DNA from: Musa acuminata AAA Group
Lineage: Eukaryota > Streptophyta > Magnoliopsida > Zingiberales > Musaceae
Length of the DNA stretch: 64,000 bases
Direction of reading: 5' to 3'
Assembly (NCBI RefSeq): GCF_036884655.1
Contig: NC_088348.1
Span: 27,854,001 to 27,918,000 of the forward strand
Part shown: positions 25,705-38,040 of the stretch, in pieces
How positions within the stretch are numbered: position 1 is the first letter of the stretch
Layout of the letters: each line of letters begins with the position of its first letter
The notes under the pieces: generated by a model
Databases searched by the model: none
The model's input: the letters and a program-made list of their open reading frames with translations, nothing else
Told to the model about the DNA's origin: nothing
Position numbers and translations under genes: made by a program

Positions 25705-26460
25705 TGTAATCACCGAGATATTTTCTTCCTTGAATTTCCATGTTAGAATTCTGTTTTATATAGTTTAGCTATTTCTCTGATTGAGCGATCTAATATAATT
25801 AGGGAGAGATTAATTGATGATTAATTTTAAATTTCCATGATTGTGTAAATGGATTAGGAATTAATCTAATTAATTAATCTGAAATTATTTTTTATTTACC
25901 TCCTTTTGGAGATTCCTCCTTTTGCTCACAACCACTCTACTTGTTTTTCACCTGTTGACTGACAGTGGGAGGTAACGACAAGAATATCGGATAGTTACTC
26001 TTTCTTTCTTTAAATTCAAGATTACGATTTATATTTTCTGTGAATTTTAAGGATTCAAAGTTTTAATTTTTCATGTTGCATGACAATGTTTATTCATTTA
26101 GTTTAGATTGGAAATTTAAATTAATAAAATTTGGATATTTAAATTAATTAATTAATTTTAATATCATGATGCATTAATTTTAATGTTATTTTAATTAAAG
26201 TTTCGAATCATGATTAGTAAAGATTAATAAAAAATTATAAAATTCATCATATTATCTTAAATCAAATTATTGTAAGGTTGATTTATTCATTTAGTAGCAT
26301 GTCGTTTCATTTCATCTAGCATGTTGATTGAACTATTTAATAAATTTTATGATGTTTATTGTTCAATCACTTTCATGTCTTATATTAAATTAAGTTTATT
26401 AGTTTTAATTTATTTAATAATATTATTTTAAAAAATAATTGAAATCATATTGGAATTTAG
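25705..26460 (+). repeat. 5' LTR of the gypsy element, 3'-truncated
   Basis: Aligns with the start of the 26801 copy. Homology fades after TTGGAATTTAG near 26460, so the distal part of this LTR and the primer-binding site were lost. Confidence 0.7.
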
Positions 26461-26800
26461 TTAAACTTGACTTGAAGCTTGTGGCATGAAAGGTATTCTA
26501 AATGAAATCGAGAGGTATGTATCTTAAATTTAATTTATTATTATTTAAATTTAAATTTTGATATTAATTTTTATATAATAATGATATATGATTATATTTT
26601 TATATTTATAAATTGATGATGTCACACAGAGAAAACAACCTAGATTTTGGAGAGAAAAGACATTATGAGGAATAAAGTTAATATCATTAGTAAAAGTTTA
26701 TCATTTGGATCAAGATGACACTTGGCAACGAGAAGAGGAAGTGAGATTTTTTTTTAAAGATAAACTTAAATTGAGGGACCAAATTTCTCAAGGGGAGAAA

Positions 26801-28484
26801 TATAATTGCTGAAATATTTTCTTTCTTTTGTTAAAATAAAATTTTCTTTGTTAGATTTTTGCTTTATATAGTTTATATATTTCCTTAATTGAGCAATTTA
26901 ACTAAAAATAGAATAATCAATTATGGAATTTTGTTTTAATGATTATGTAAACAGATTAAGAATATAATTAATTAATTAAATTGAAAATATTTTTATTACT
27001 TTCTTTTGAGCCCTCGCTCTTCTCCCTATTTAAAGACAACCACTATCCTTGTTTCTCATCAGTCGGTTCGCAGCGTGAAGGAACAAAGAGAAGATCGTCT
27101 TGCTAAAGTGAGAGGTAGGTTGTCTACCTTTTTTTTTTTTAATTAAAGATTCTGATTTATATGTTCTATAAATTTTAGAAATTAAAAGTGTTTAATCTTT
27201 ATGTTTTTTGACAACATATATTCAATTAGTTTAAATTCAAATTTTAATTAATGAAATTTGAGTGTTAAATTTATTATTTTTTTAAGGTCATGATGCATAA
27301 ATTTCATTGTTATTTTAATTGGTTTAAGCCTTGAATCATGATTAGTAAAGATTAATTAATGAATTTCATGAAATTCATGCCATTTTATCTTAAATTTAAT
27401 TATTTTAAGGTTGATTTATTAATTTAGCAGCATGTTGATTCTTTTTAATTTAGCTTGTCTTTTGAGCTATTTAATGAATTTTTACGATGTTTATTGTTTG
27501 ATCACTTTTACGGTCTTGTATTAAATTAAGTTGATTAATTTAACTATCTAATAATATTATTTGAAAAATTAAAATTTAGATTGGAATTAGGCAAAATGGG
27601 TCCGAATTGGGTCTGGCCCAATTAAGACCACAGTTACATGCGCTTGAACAGACCCGACGTGCTAGTTTGACATGGTTGGAGCCTCTGATGCGATTTGACC
27701 TGACCCAATAGCCTAGTTTGACTGTCCAGTTCCAACCTTCAGCTTGGTCCAACCTAGATAGCCCAACTTGGTCCATCCCATATCGAGTGGGCTACGTTAT
27801 AGGCCCACATGTAGCTTGTCCCCACGGCCTAACGCGTCGCCTTCCTATGTCGTGCGAGCACAACCACCGCACATGCTTTGCACGAGACGTCGAGGGTTTC
27901 AATGGCCCGATCCACCTCGACCTAGTCTAGTAAGTTAGAATGGAGCACATGATCGGGCTTCCAATTTTGGGCTATATTGTGGGCCACATGGGCCCAACGT
28001 ATGTAGGCCATGGGTTGGTCGGCTCAAGGCCCATTTGTAGCATAAAGTTGATCGAATCTATTCAATTTTGATCGTTTATTGATTGGAGGTGATTTCAAAT
28101 TAGTCATGTGTGCGTCAAAAGTTGGTTTAGGTAAATTGGACATACTAAAGTCCATTTAGACTGCTTTATGGTGATTTGAGACCAATTTTAGGTGATTGAT
28201 GTGTTGTTGGTTCAATTGGGTTCTAGTGGAAACCATGGTTCAAGTCAATTATGGGTTGTCATAGGTTTGATGTTTTATAAATGATTAATGATATTTGAAG
28301 ATTTATCTGACTTTATAGTTTTAATAAATTACTGAAAATTCTAACTGAAAATCGACATATGGTCAAGTGGCTAATGTGATGTATAAGATTGGCTCATGAG
28401 GAAGTTATTTCCATTTGTAGATTAGTGGGTCGTCAGAGTGGTGGAATGGGCTAAAAGGCGAAAACCATGATATCAATCATTACA
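26801..28484 (+). repeat. 3' LTR of the gypsy element
   Basis: Starts after the purine tract. It has a TATTTAAA box at 27027-27034 and contains the G/C-rich part with repeated GGCCCA motifs (27590-28040). The ATTACA end is inferred from symmetry with the start. Confidence 0.6.
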
Positions 28485-28979
28485 CAATGCCTTCCTCCAA
28501 ACCCTAGATCCTGTTTCCATTTCCATCTTTGGCTAGGGTTAGTTGTTTAGGCTATGTCAGGGCGTTTGTTTCTCATGAAGTTCTAATTATGTTGTTGCAA
28601 TGCCCTTCGAAATAGGGAACACACTGTATAATAATGGCAGCACCTGTCAAATTTGTCAGCCTGCCTTTTGTTCTTGTCCCTCCGTTCCTTTATGGGTTGT
28701 TGCACAATACATGTTCGTAGCTTTGTATCTTAAAATTTTCTAATGACTTCAATCTTGCCCTTACAAGACGTTTTTTGCCCTAAGCAAGGTGGGAAGCTTT
28801 TTTTTTTTCTCAACTATTCAATAAGCGCTTTTAATTGATACGCCCATCAAAATCCCAGTATTTGGTCACTCCTGTAACTTCTTGAGATTCAAGAATGCAA
28901 ACCTTGAGTTGTTTTATTTAACTTTTGTTAAAATTATAGATTTTGGTTTCTGCTTTGCAGTTGAGATTGGAGTGCAAAA

Positions 28980-31900
28980 ATGAGCGACAATCTGATGGAT
29001 AAAGTCAGTGCCTTTGGTGAGCGTCTGAAGATCGGTAGGGCCGAGGTGAGCCGGAAGATGAAAGATCGCATGAGCTCTATGAGCTTTAAGATGAAGGAGC
29101 TCTTTCATAGTCAGAACCAACCAGAGAAGATTGTGGAGGAGGCCACATCAGAGAACTTAGATGGTCCTGATTGGTCTGCCAACCTCATGATCTGCGACAT
29201 GGTCAACGGCGACAATTATAATGGTATTGAGTTCATCCGTGGCATCAAAAAACGAATCATGTTAAAGAATCCTAGGGTCCAGTATCTTGCCTTGGTCCTT
29301 CTCGAAACCTGTGTGAAAAATTGCGACATGGCTTTCTCTGTGGTTGCTGCGGAGCGGATCCTTGATGAGATGGTGAAGCTGATTGCCAATCCTCAGACTG
29401 TTGTGAATAACAGGAACAAGGCACTTGTTATGATTGAAGCATGGGGAGAGTCTGGGGACGAACTCGGGTACTTACCAGTCTACGAGGAAACCTACAAGGT
29501 ATTAAATAGTTAATTCCTTCCAGAAACATTTTCAATAGTGTTATAGTAAGCACTGCATACTTCAGCAGTTAACAGTTGGTGGCAAATATGAAAACTTGGT
29601 TCCACTAAAAATTCTAAAGGCATTTGGCTCCCTTCTGTTTTCTAAAAGTATTGTGTGGCAGTCGTTTTTGGTGCCTGCGGAGCAGAAGAATTTTCTAGTG
29701 CCATTTCATTTATTATAACTGTAGTTCTTAAAGGGCACCATGTGCATTTCCCATCCAGGGTCTAATGCAGATCATGGTTTTATGGACCATAATCTGACTT
29801 GGGGCCACTGTCAAGCTTCTAAATTTTATTCATGACTTGTCATCGGCACAGTTATTGTCAGAAGATAATAGATTTCATTTTCATCATTGATGTCATTCGC
29901 TGTGAGCAAGAAGTGGCACCTTTGCAGTGTTGCAACTATGATATAAAATTATAATTTACCAAGTATTTATTGTAATATAAGCTGTCTTTGAGGAAAAAAG
30001 GGCGGTCTAGTGCACAAGGCCCCTGTCCATGTTTGGATATGGGAGGGGTCAAAATACCCAGCCTTACACTTGCAAAGAAAAAGGTTGTTTCATGACTCAA
30101 TCTCTGGACACATTAACTTTATTATAATATAAGCTGCCTTTGCTGTGTTTAAATTTTCATTCGTGCAACTTGTTAGAACTTAGAAGTACTTGTTTTTCAT
30201 GGAAAATACCCAAATTTATTATGCTTTAGTTAGACTAGCAGAAACAATCTCTATGCATGCTATCCTATTCTTTTTTATCTCAAATAATTTAGTTTTATGT
30301 TCTCCTGTTCTATCAAGTGTCTAGATTGTTTTTAGATATCTCCTCGAGTTCTTCACCACACCATGAGCAAATAGATCTGATACGGCTTTGTCTAGATACG
30401 ATATATGATTATAAGTGATACGGCTTTGTCTACATGTCAGATTGAGTGGCTGCGTATTCCTAATGATTTTTTTCCCTTGTAGAGCTTAAAATCTAGAGGT
30501 ATTCGTTTCCCAGGACGAGATAATGAAAGCTTAGCTCCAATATTTACACCACCGCATTCAGTTTCGGAGACTGAAGCATCTAATAGTGTAGCTCCGCAGA
30601 CTTACGATGTTCCTATGGGAAATTTTACTGCTGAGCAGATAAAGGAAGCATTTGATGTGGCTCGAAACAGTGTCGAACTTTTGTCAACAGTTCTATCATC
30701 ATCACCTCATCAAGAAGTCTTACAGGTGATGTACTTTGATCCTCTTAAAAATTGATATCTTTTTACCTTTTGTCTAACAAAGAAGGTTGTTCAGGTAATA
30801 GTATCTTGATTTCACGTATTGTTGTTCACTTGTTCATCTATATGGCATATTGTCTTTTGGTTCTGTATGCCTTATCAAGTGGCAAAGCCGTGTTGTCCTG
30901 GACCTGTTGTTTCTCACCTATTAATTTATGAAGCATGTCAAAGCATCTGTGCGGTTCAATCTACTGAATGGTCTAAAAATGATTTGGGTTTATCTTTTTC
31001 TGTATGTTTGAATTAGCAACTTGGTTGTATTACTGGCATGTTGTATTTTAGAATGCATTATTACTGAGTCCTTGAATAGGTAATAGCATTACTGGGACTA
31101 CATATTGAATGGAATAACTGATGCAACATATGTAGCCAACTCAATTTATGATGACCGAGTATATATTTATGTGATCCATATCCTTACAATCTGAAGTAAA
31201 AGCAAGATATTTATCACTATCTACCTCAGCTCTATGATTGTTCAAAGTTTACTAAATTTCTGCTGACTGTTGGTAACTGTCTTGTCTCTCTGCTTCCAAC
31301 CTTTCCAAAAAAAGGGACTATGTGCTATCATATTGTAGTCCTTTTTTGAGAACTTTGAGTTTGCATGATAAGGATCTTAACCACAATATAGTAGGCCTTT
31401 TCATCCAATAATGGCTCAAACGCCATGGACCCTTCAAAGCATGTTGCTTAAACCCTCAAATGTTCTTGCAAAGTGCTATTTAGCAGGGTAATTGCAACAA
31501 TGAATTGTATGTGGATGTCTCTTGCAAGGGCTAATATTCTGGACTGTGTTTCTGTTTCTTCTTTTTTTTTTCCTTCTCACCTTCCTTGTATCTCATGATG
31601 ATAGAGCTATTCTATGCATTTTTATCCAGAACTCAAGTTATTGATTCACACCTGAGATTACCCTAGTGTTCTCATACTTGCTTATGCTACTACAAATAAT
31701 AGAAATTAAAAAAAAGTCTAGATGGAACTATGTACCATGAATTAGTTTGTTGTACCAGATCAGAGAAATGGTTGAATGGCAACGTTGAACTAATAAGCTG
31801 ATCTCTTACGATCCCAAGTATGTGCAATATTTGAATGTGTACTAGTGCTTAGTGGCTGTTCATATTTACCTTCTTGATAACAGAGATCATGAGAGTCTGT

Positions 31901-33368
31901 TTTGAGTGAAACTGTTTGAACTTGAAGTGCCCATAAAAGGACTCGTGCTTAAGTGATCCATCTTGTCAGTCTTACATTATTTTCATTTGATTTCTGCTCC
32001 ATTTTCATAGTGTATTTCCATATTAGGTTTGTTCCTTTGTACATGGACCATCTTGTACTATTCTAGCTTCAGCTATGCATCCATTCGCCTGGAACGGACC
32101 TTGAGCATCCTAATCTGGAATTGAACTGATCAAACAAGTCAATTTGAGAGAAAAACTATTTTTTGTAGGGCTTGGAAAAATAATGGATTTTATTGGCCAA
32201 CGTTACAGATTGACTTGATTAGGCTCACACAAAATTCAGAAATTTTGCTGTCTACCTAAACATGGAGTTGACACGAAAAATGCATGTATTCATTGGGTTA
32301 CCATCTACATGAATCATTGGGTTATCATCTCCACATATACACAAATTTGTTTGTTCTTCTTGTTTTCATGCCTTGTGTAACTGGCTTAAACTTGTCTAAA
32401 CAGTTCATTTTTCTTCAACTAACTGAAATTTTTCTTAAGAAAGTATGTCAATTGTATTTGACTTTTCCTTTACTCTTGAGCTCCTAACAGGCACCCCCTT
32501 ACACTCTCTTGTGATGTTAACCACCTTAATTGCTAATGTTATCACACTTCCATGTTAATGTGTTTACATGTATGTTTACTTTTAAAATGTAAGCACACTA
32601 GCATGTTGATTGACAAGTCTAACAAGGACAGCACATCTCCAGTTGGTTTATGCTCATCTTTTCCATTGGATTTGTGCTCAATTTTTGTCCATTGATCATC
32701 AATTTAACAACTCTGCTTGCATTAAATAAATTCAAAGTTGATTATTCTCTTTATATTCAATGTAGAAAAACATGATCAGTGTCAAACAGTTGTAGTCTAT
32801 TTGACCATTGTTTCTTTCTGATGCATTGAGAATTGAACTTATGTACGAACAAGTTCCTGCATCTGCATACATTTCGGTTTGGCTTTCAGGGCATATTGGC
32901 CATGTAGTTTACTTGCTCGATCGCTAATATTCTCTCTATGGGCAGGATGACTTGTCAAATACTCTGTTCCAACAATGCCGACAAAGTCAGTACACCATCC
33001 AGAGTATTATCGAGGCAGCAGATGATGACGAAGCTGTACTCTTTGAGGCCTTAAATGTGAATGATGAGCTCCAAAGGGTCCTCTCCAAGTACGAAGAGCT
33101 GAAGAAGCCTCCTGAAGTGCCGTCTGAACCAGCACCTAATACGATACCAGTTGTTGTGGAACCTGAAGAATCTCCTCGAGCTGGCAGAGAAGATGCTCTC
33201 ATCAGAAAACCTGCAGGTTCCAGAACCAAGCCAGATAGATATGAGACATATGACGACATCCTAAATGATCTCGATAAGATGATTTTTGGTACAGAAAAAG
33301 GTAGCACATCCAAGAACCAGAAGCCAAAGAAGCAGCAGCAACAGAGTGATGATCACACGTCCTTCTAA
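28980..33368 (+). CDS. TOL1: TOM1-like VHS-GAT protein (TOL1 type)
   Basis: Three coding exons: 28980-29498, 30483-30725 and 32946-33368, all phase 0, giving 394 residues. The N terminus MSDNLMDKVSAFGERLKIG and the following VHS domain (about 50-178; ATSENLDGPDWSANLMICDM, IKKRIMLKNPRVQYLALVLL, NNRNKALVMIEAWGES) closely fit the TOL1 branch. A GAT domain spans about 220-305 (FTAEQIKEAFDVARNSVELL, LFEALNVNDELQRVLSKYEE). The acidic tail DDILNDLDKMIFG is a conserved C-terminal motif of this branch. TOL proteins bind ubiquitin and act as an ESCRT-0-like gate that sends plasma-membrane cargo to the vacuole. The leader intron 25505-28960 is mostly retrotransposon. Introns 2 (29499-30482) and 3 (30726-32945) hold no other gene. 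Confidence 0.96.
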
Positions 33369-34422
33369 TTGTTACCCTTCTCTTTATAGGCAAATTGTGG
33401 TGCTGATCGTGGTGTATGCTCTTCCTCTACTTGTCATTTTAGGAGGCAAAACATGCTCCAGTTTGAACTGGATTTCCTTTTTTTTTCATTGAAGAAAGTT
33501 TCTGAATCTGAACAGAGAAACTTTCTCATTTTTTTATGTAAATAAGGACATATTCCTTGTGAATGCCAGTTGGGGCCAATTTGAAGCTAGCAAATAACCA
33601 ATAGATTTAAATCTATCTTGGGGTTAATAAAGACTATCCATATTTACATTCTTGTTCATGTTACATGATATTATGTATACCAATTGTTACAATGTGAGGA
33701 TCAAACTTGTTTATTCTTTTATGGAATCGATCACATCCGGGTTCAGATTTAGGGTTATTTTGGAAGAAGTTAGAGCGGTCTTCTACTAATAATTGTCACA
33801 TAATGATGCACGATGACATGGACATAATTGTCGTGATCCAAGATAATATTTAATAAATTAATTCAATTTGTCTACTAATATTGAACTAAACTTTTAGTTT
33901 TGTGACGATCCGATCGGACGTGATGGGATAACTAACTTGTTATGATAAGTCTAAATTATTAATCCAAACTCATGAAATCTAACATGGGACTAAAATCTGA
34001 GTATTATAACCAAATATGACAAAAACTTCAAATGCATACAAATCATCCAAGTAATTATGTCATTGAAATCCTTAACTATATTAACTAGGAAACAAGTTCA
34101 TATTTTCCTTCTTTCTGCCGTCCGTGGGGAATTCTGGTAATCTCTAACAAGCAACCTTGCAAGTCATATTCCACAAAGGTCATTTCCCAATTAAAACTGA
34201 GTAGAGAAATCAGGCTTTGGAAAGAAACAGCAAAAAGTTCATCTACTACACATGAGAGAACCGGACAAAAACAAAACCTAGCTAAAAAAAACATAAAACC
34301 TAGCTCAAAAACACAATTTGTCTCCAAATTAAATGCCAAAAGAACACAATACAAGACATCCGACATCTTAACTGGTCTTTGGTCCAGTATCCGACATTAT
34401 TTTGATGAGAAGTAAAAAGGAT
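33369..34422. other. Intergenic region, TOL1 3' side
   Basis: Contains the TOL1 3' untranslated region, then low-complexity and repeat-like sequence (33720-34060). No gene seen. The frame 34085-34366 (minus) has no family resemblance. Confidence 0.6.
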
Positions 34423-35893
34423 TTATTGTTTCCGAGTTGCAATTGTAGCACTATTTTTTCCCAAGAACTTTGCAGTAAGTTTGCTTGTCATTTCAAATCT
34501 TGGACCACATGCGATCTTGAACCACTCGGTGTGGAAGGATCGAGGCATGTCGACCCTCTCGTACGTATGTGCCCCAAAGCAATCCCTCTGAGCTTGGACT
34601 AAATTGGCAGGAACCCTCTCCCTCCTGTAGGTATCGAAATAAGCCAGACTGGAAGACATACCCAGAGTGCCTATACCGGAGTTGATAGCAAGGCAGCTAA
34701 CTCGGTGCCAGGCAGCCTGTCAGTCCAATATCTCCTTTGCAAACTCTGGGTCAATCAAGAGCTTTGCTAGCTCTGGGTTTCCATCGTAAGCCTTCTTAAT
34801 GCGATCCATGAAAATTGCACAGATAATTCAGCCTCCCTTCTGTATCTTTGAAAGCTCACCCAACTTAAGTTCCCATCTAATTTCAATGCTCTTTGTTCTT
34901 ATCAGGTTCATGCCTTGTGCATAGCTGCAAATCTTTGAGGCATAAAGAGCTCGCTTCACATCTTCAATCAACTTTGCTTCGTCAATGCGTTGATTGCCCA
35001 ATATATCACTGTAACCACCAGATTGAAATACTCTGGCAGCCTGAACTCCTTCTTTAAGTCCACTGAGAAACCTGGAATCCAAAGATGCTGCAATTGGACA
35101 GCCATTGATGATTCAGCTGCCTGTTGGACGGTCCATTTGCCAGAACCTTTCATCCTGGTCTTGTCTACGACCTTGTCCACTAGATACCCCTCATATTTAT
35201 CATCTTTTATTCCAAAAATATCTGCAGTAATCTCAATTAAGAAGCTAAGAAGTTTTCCTTTGTTCCATTCAAAGAAAACTTGTCGCAACTTATCATTAGA
35301 TAGCTTACCAACAGATTTCAATACATCATAAGCTTCAGCAATTAGCTGCATGTCCCTGTACACAATCCCATTGTGAACCATCTTTATAAAATTGCCTGAA
35401 CCTGGGCAGCCACGTTGAGAAGGATGTCTTCGATATACTTGTACACTTTGTATGATCCTCCAGGCATCAAAGAAGGTCCATTCCTGGTGCCCTCTTTTCC
35501 ACCAGAGACTCCCATCCCAAGATAAAGAAGACCGAGTTCTGCCATGGCCTTTTAATGCTTCTCTGTGTTTTCATACCACTCATTGCCCCCATCTATTATA
35601 CAGTCACCCTTCTCCATGTAAGCTGAGTGTAGCTATTGTTTGGTCAACTGGTGAACCAGCTTTCACAAGCATGATGATGACATGGGGCTTCTGAATTGAG
35701 TTGACAAATGATGCAGGATCATGAAAACCATAAACTGGAAGGTTCTTTCAAGTTTAGCACGTTCAATGGTCTCATCAACCTTTGAGGTTGTCCAGTTGTA
35801 CACAGAAATAGGTAAGTTTTCTCAGCTATGTTCAAGGCTAGGTTTTGCCCCCATGACAGCAAGACCAGCAAGGCCGATTCTTGTGGGAGCCAT
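34423..35893 (-). pseudogene. 6-phosphogluconate dehydrogenase pseudogene
   Basis: The minus-strand sequence follows plant cytosolic 6-phosphogluconate dehydrogenase from its first residue (MAPTRIGLAGLAVMG, ATG at 35893) to its end (stop at 34423). Recognisable blocks are: MVHNGI followed by MQLIAEAYDVLKSVGKLSND; ITADIFGIKDD; GSGKWTVQQAAE; DSRFLSGLK; VFQSGGYSDILG; YFDTYRRERVPANLVQAQRD; and FHTEWF. It is broken by a one-base insertion after residue 15, in-frame stops (for example in the segment before KAMAELG, and a TGA just before QAAWHRV), a deletion of the segment before GSGNF near 35400, and several later frameshifts. The enzyme normally oxidises 6-phosphogluconate in the pentose phosphate pathway; this copy cannot make it. 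Coding introns are absent, as in normal plant genes, but a leader intron and promoter look retained. Confidence 0.95.
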
Positions 35894-37571
35894 CTTTCAC
35901 CTGGTAGAGATGTTGGAATATCAGAATTGAATTAAATAAGAACAGAGACAGAACTAAACCTAATATGAATTTAAGAATTATGCACTATAAAAGAGTAGCA
36001 TCATTTACTAGAATGTTTACATAAGCATATATATATAATCTTAACTATCATTTTACAGAAGCATTTATATTAGCTAATCCAAACCAAGCATCATAGCCAA
36101 AATGGAGCCAGAACTTCAGGTGAATAGTGGTTTAAATTATCTTTTTGACTACAAGGGAATTCTTTAGCAACTTAACATAAATAGGCAACCTCCACACTAC
36201 CAAAATACAAGTGAGGAGCTTCTACCTAATAGTACCCAAGAATAAATTTATGCAATATCACAATCATTTTGAAAAGAAACCTCAAACGTATTGCAATTTA
36301 AGATTCAGACTTCTATACAAAAGTCAAAATGAGAAAAATTGAGATGAACTGAATAGCAAGATGAATTTCTTCAATGTGAATGATCATATAAAGTCACACA
36401 AGCAGTAACATGAATTTTTCATACTACTTCATATAAAAGTTAGATCATCATATTAGCCAATAAGGAAAGGATACAGAAGAAAAGACGGTGACACATAGTG
36501 GCTGTCTCCTACGGTTGAAACAACAGGAGAAGGGAGAGGATGACAAAGTAGAATCCTCCCTTATTACCATCCACCACTGCCACTGCATGTCATGCTGTGC
36601 GAGGTGGTTGAGATTTTAACTCTTTGTCTAGGTTTTAGGTTGTCAGATTACTGGATTTTGTAGGGTTGAAGCCAGATTACATTCAGACACATTGCAGAAC
36701 TACCAAATTTGGAAATGATCCCAACTTTATTTTCAGACATCATGGCATGTAAAAAAATTAACCTGAAATTTTCAGGTAACAGAAACTCGATCTGATATAG
36801 TGCGACTTGTCAGACATATTGGGTCATATGGAATTTACCTGTTCTCTCCCTCGATCGAGATATCCTCTGTTTCGCCCAAGAAATATTGTATTGAGTGAAC
36901 CATCAATTATTCGGAGCGTGAAGTGCAATTAGATCAATTTATTTATTTTGAGGATCAATTAGGATAATTTATGGTTGACTTGGAAAAAATAAAAATAAAG
37001 AATCCAGGCTCCGTTAATCAGAATGTTTACCATCTGTAATCATATGCAGACAATCTACATGCTTAATCAGCTTTGTTTTTCTCAATCAACCTGGAACTGA
37101 TCTGGATTAGAGCCCATCATTGGTCAGCAGACCAATCCAAACAGATATAGATAAATCTCTAAATACTAACAGAAGAACCCCTAAACACACCCAAACAAAA
37201 TCTGAAGTTACAAAGATAAAGCCACATCTCTATCTCCTAGAACAGCACAATTTTTATTGTTTGTCTTAAATTCACCAAAAAAGAAAAATAATAACAACTT
37301 TATCATATGTTCTAGTTTCCCCAGAACATGACCACGTTGGCTTCCGAGAACAGCAGCATGAATTTGAACTGTTACAAGCCCACAGGCGCTGCAAAATCAC
37401 AACTTTATCATCCACAAAATCATATCTTGAACGACAACTCTAGCATCACAAACAAAAATGGGATCTTTCCTCCAACTACACCAAAGAAAAAGATGATGTA
37501 TGCGTATAAACTTGTCCTATGACAACCATCGACAATGCAGAGACCATAAAAGCGAAATCAGGAGCGCAAAC
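35894..37571 (-). other. Inferred leader intron of the 6PGD pseudogene, otherwise gene-free
   Basis: On the minus strand an acceptor CTACCAG ends at 35901, a few bases before the pseudogene ATG, and a donor CAG|GTTTGC starts at 37571. Between them there is no supported gene. Confidence 0.5.
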
Positions 37572-37720
37572 CTGGATGAGATGTTTCACTCCACAGGCAA
37601 GGCTCGTTTATTTTTGGTGAGAAGACCCTTTGCATTTCTTCTCTTCTACTTTGGTAGAAGGCGATCGACTATATAGACAAAGCAAAACCCAACTCCTCTC
37701 CTTCTCCTTCACCGGTCTTT
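37572..37720 (-). other. Inferred relict 5' untranslated exon of the 6PGD pseudogene
   Basis: Purine/pyrimidine-rich leader-like stretch ending in the donor at 37571. The 5' limit is approximate and inferred from promoter elements further right. Confidence 0.4.
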
Positions 37721-38040
37721 TGTCTCCATGCGAACACCAATTCTTGGATTTAGATGAATAGATCCAATTAATGAGAAGGTGCCGCAGGTCGGGTCACCGC
37801 CGGTACGTGACTTCTCGATTTCTTTCATGGGATGCAGTGTGGGTCCTACGTGCCTCGTCCAATCACATCTCTTCCCAGTTCCTAATCGCGTGTTTGGTGG
37901 ATTGGAGCTACGAATTGATTCGGTCGGTGTCGTCTTCGGATTTGATTGGGCCGTAAGTGAACGGCCCATTCTTTACGTGTACTGTGATTAAAACGGCCCA
38001 TTAATCGAATGGAGATGGGCTGTCACGTGACACCGTCTCC
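37721..38040 (-). promoter_or_regulatory. Relict promoter of the 6PGD pseudogene
   Basis: Contains a perfect GTCACGTGAC palindrome (38022-38031) and two ACGGCCCAT (site II, TGGGCC on the minus strand) elements at about 37961-37969 and 37993-38001, plus another GGGCCG nearby. Site II motifs are common in promoters of constitutive metabolic genes. Confidence 0.4.

Larger units (their letters stand above)
25705..28484 (+). mobile_element. Internally deleted Ty3/gypsy LTR retrotransposon in the TOL1 leader intron
   Basis: Two related copies of an LTR start TGTAATCACCGAGATATTTTC (25705) and TATAATTGCTGAAATATTTTC (26801). They stay alignable for about 750 bp; shared landmarks are TTTTATATAGTTTA, GATTGTGTAAATGGATTA and ATCATGATTAGTAAAGATTAA. 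A purine tract AAGGGGAGAAA (26790-26800) directly precedes the second copy. Before it, about 26690-26790, lies a decayed frame reading DDTWQREEEVR, like the end of chromovirus pol. The 3' LTR probably runs to the ATTACA at 28479-28484, mirroring the TGTAAT start. The 5' LTR breaks off near 26460 and almost all internal sequence is gone. Expected 5-bp target duplications are not evident. The element is sense to the host gene. Confidence 0.72.
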
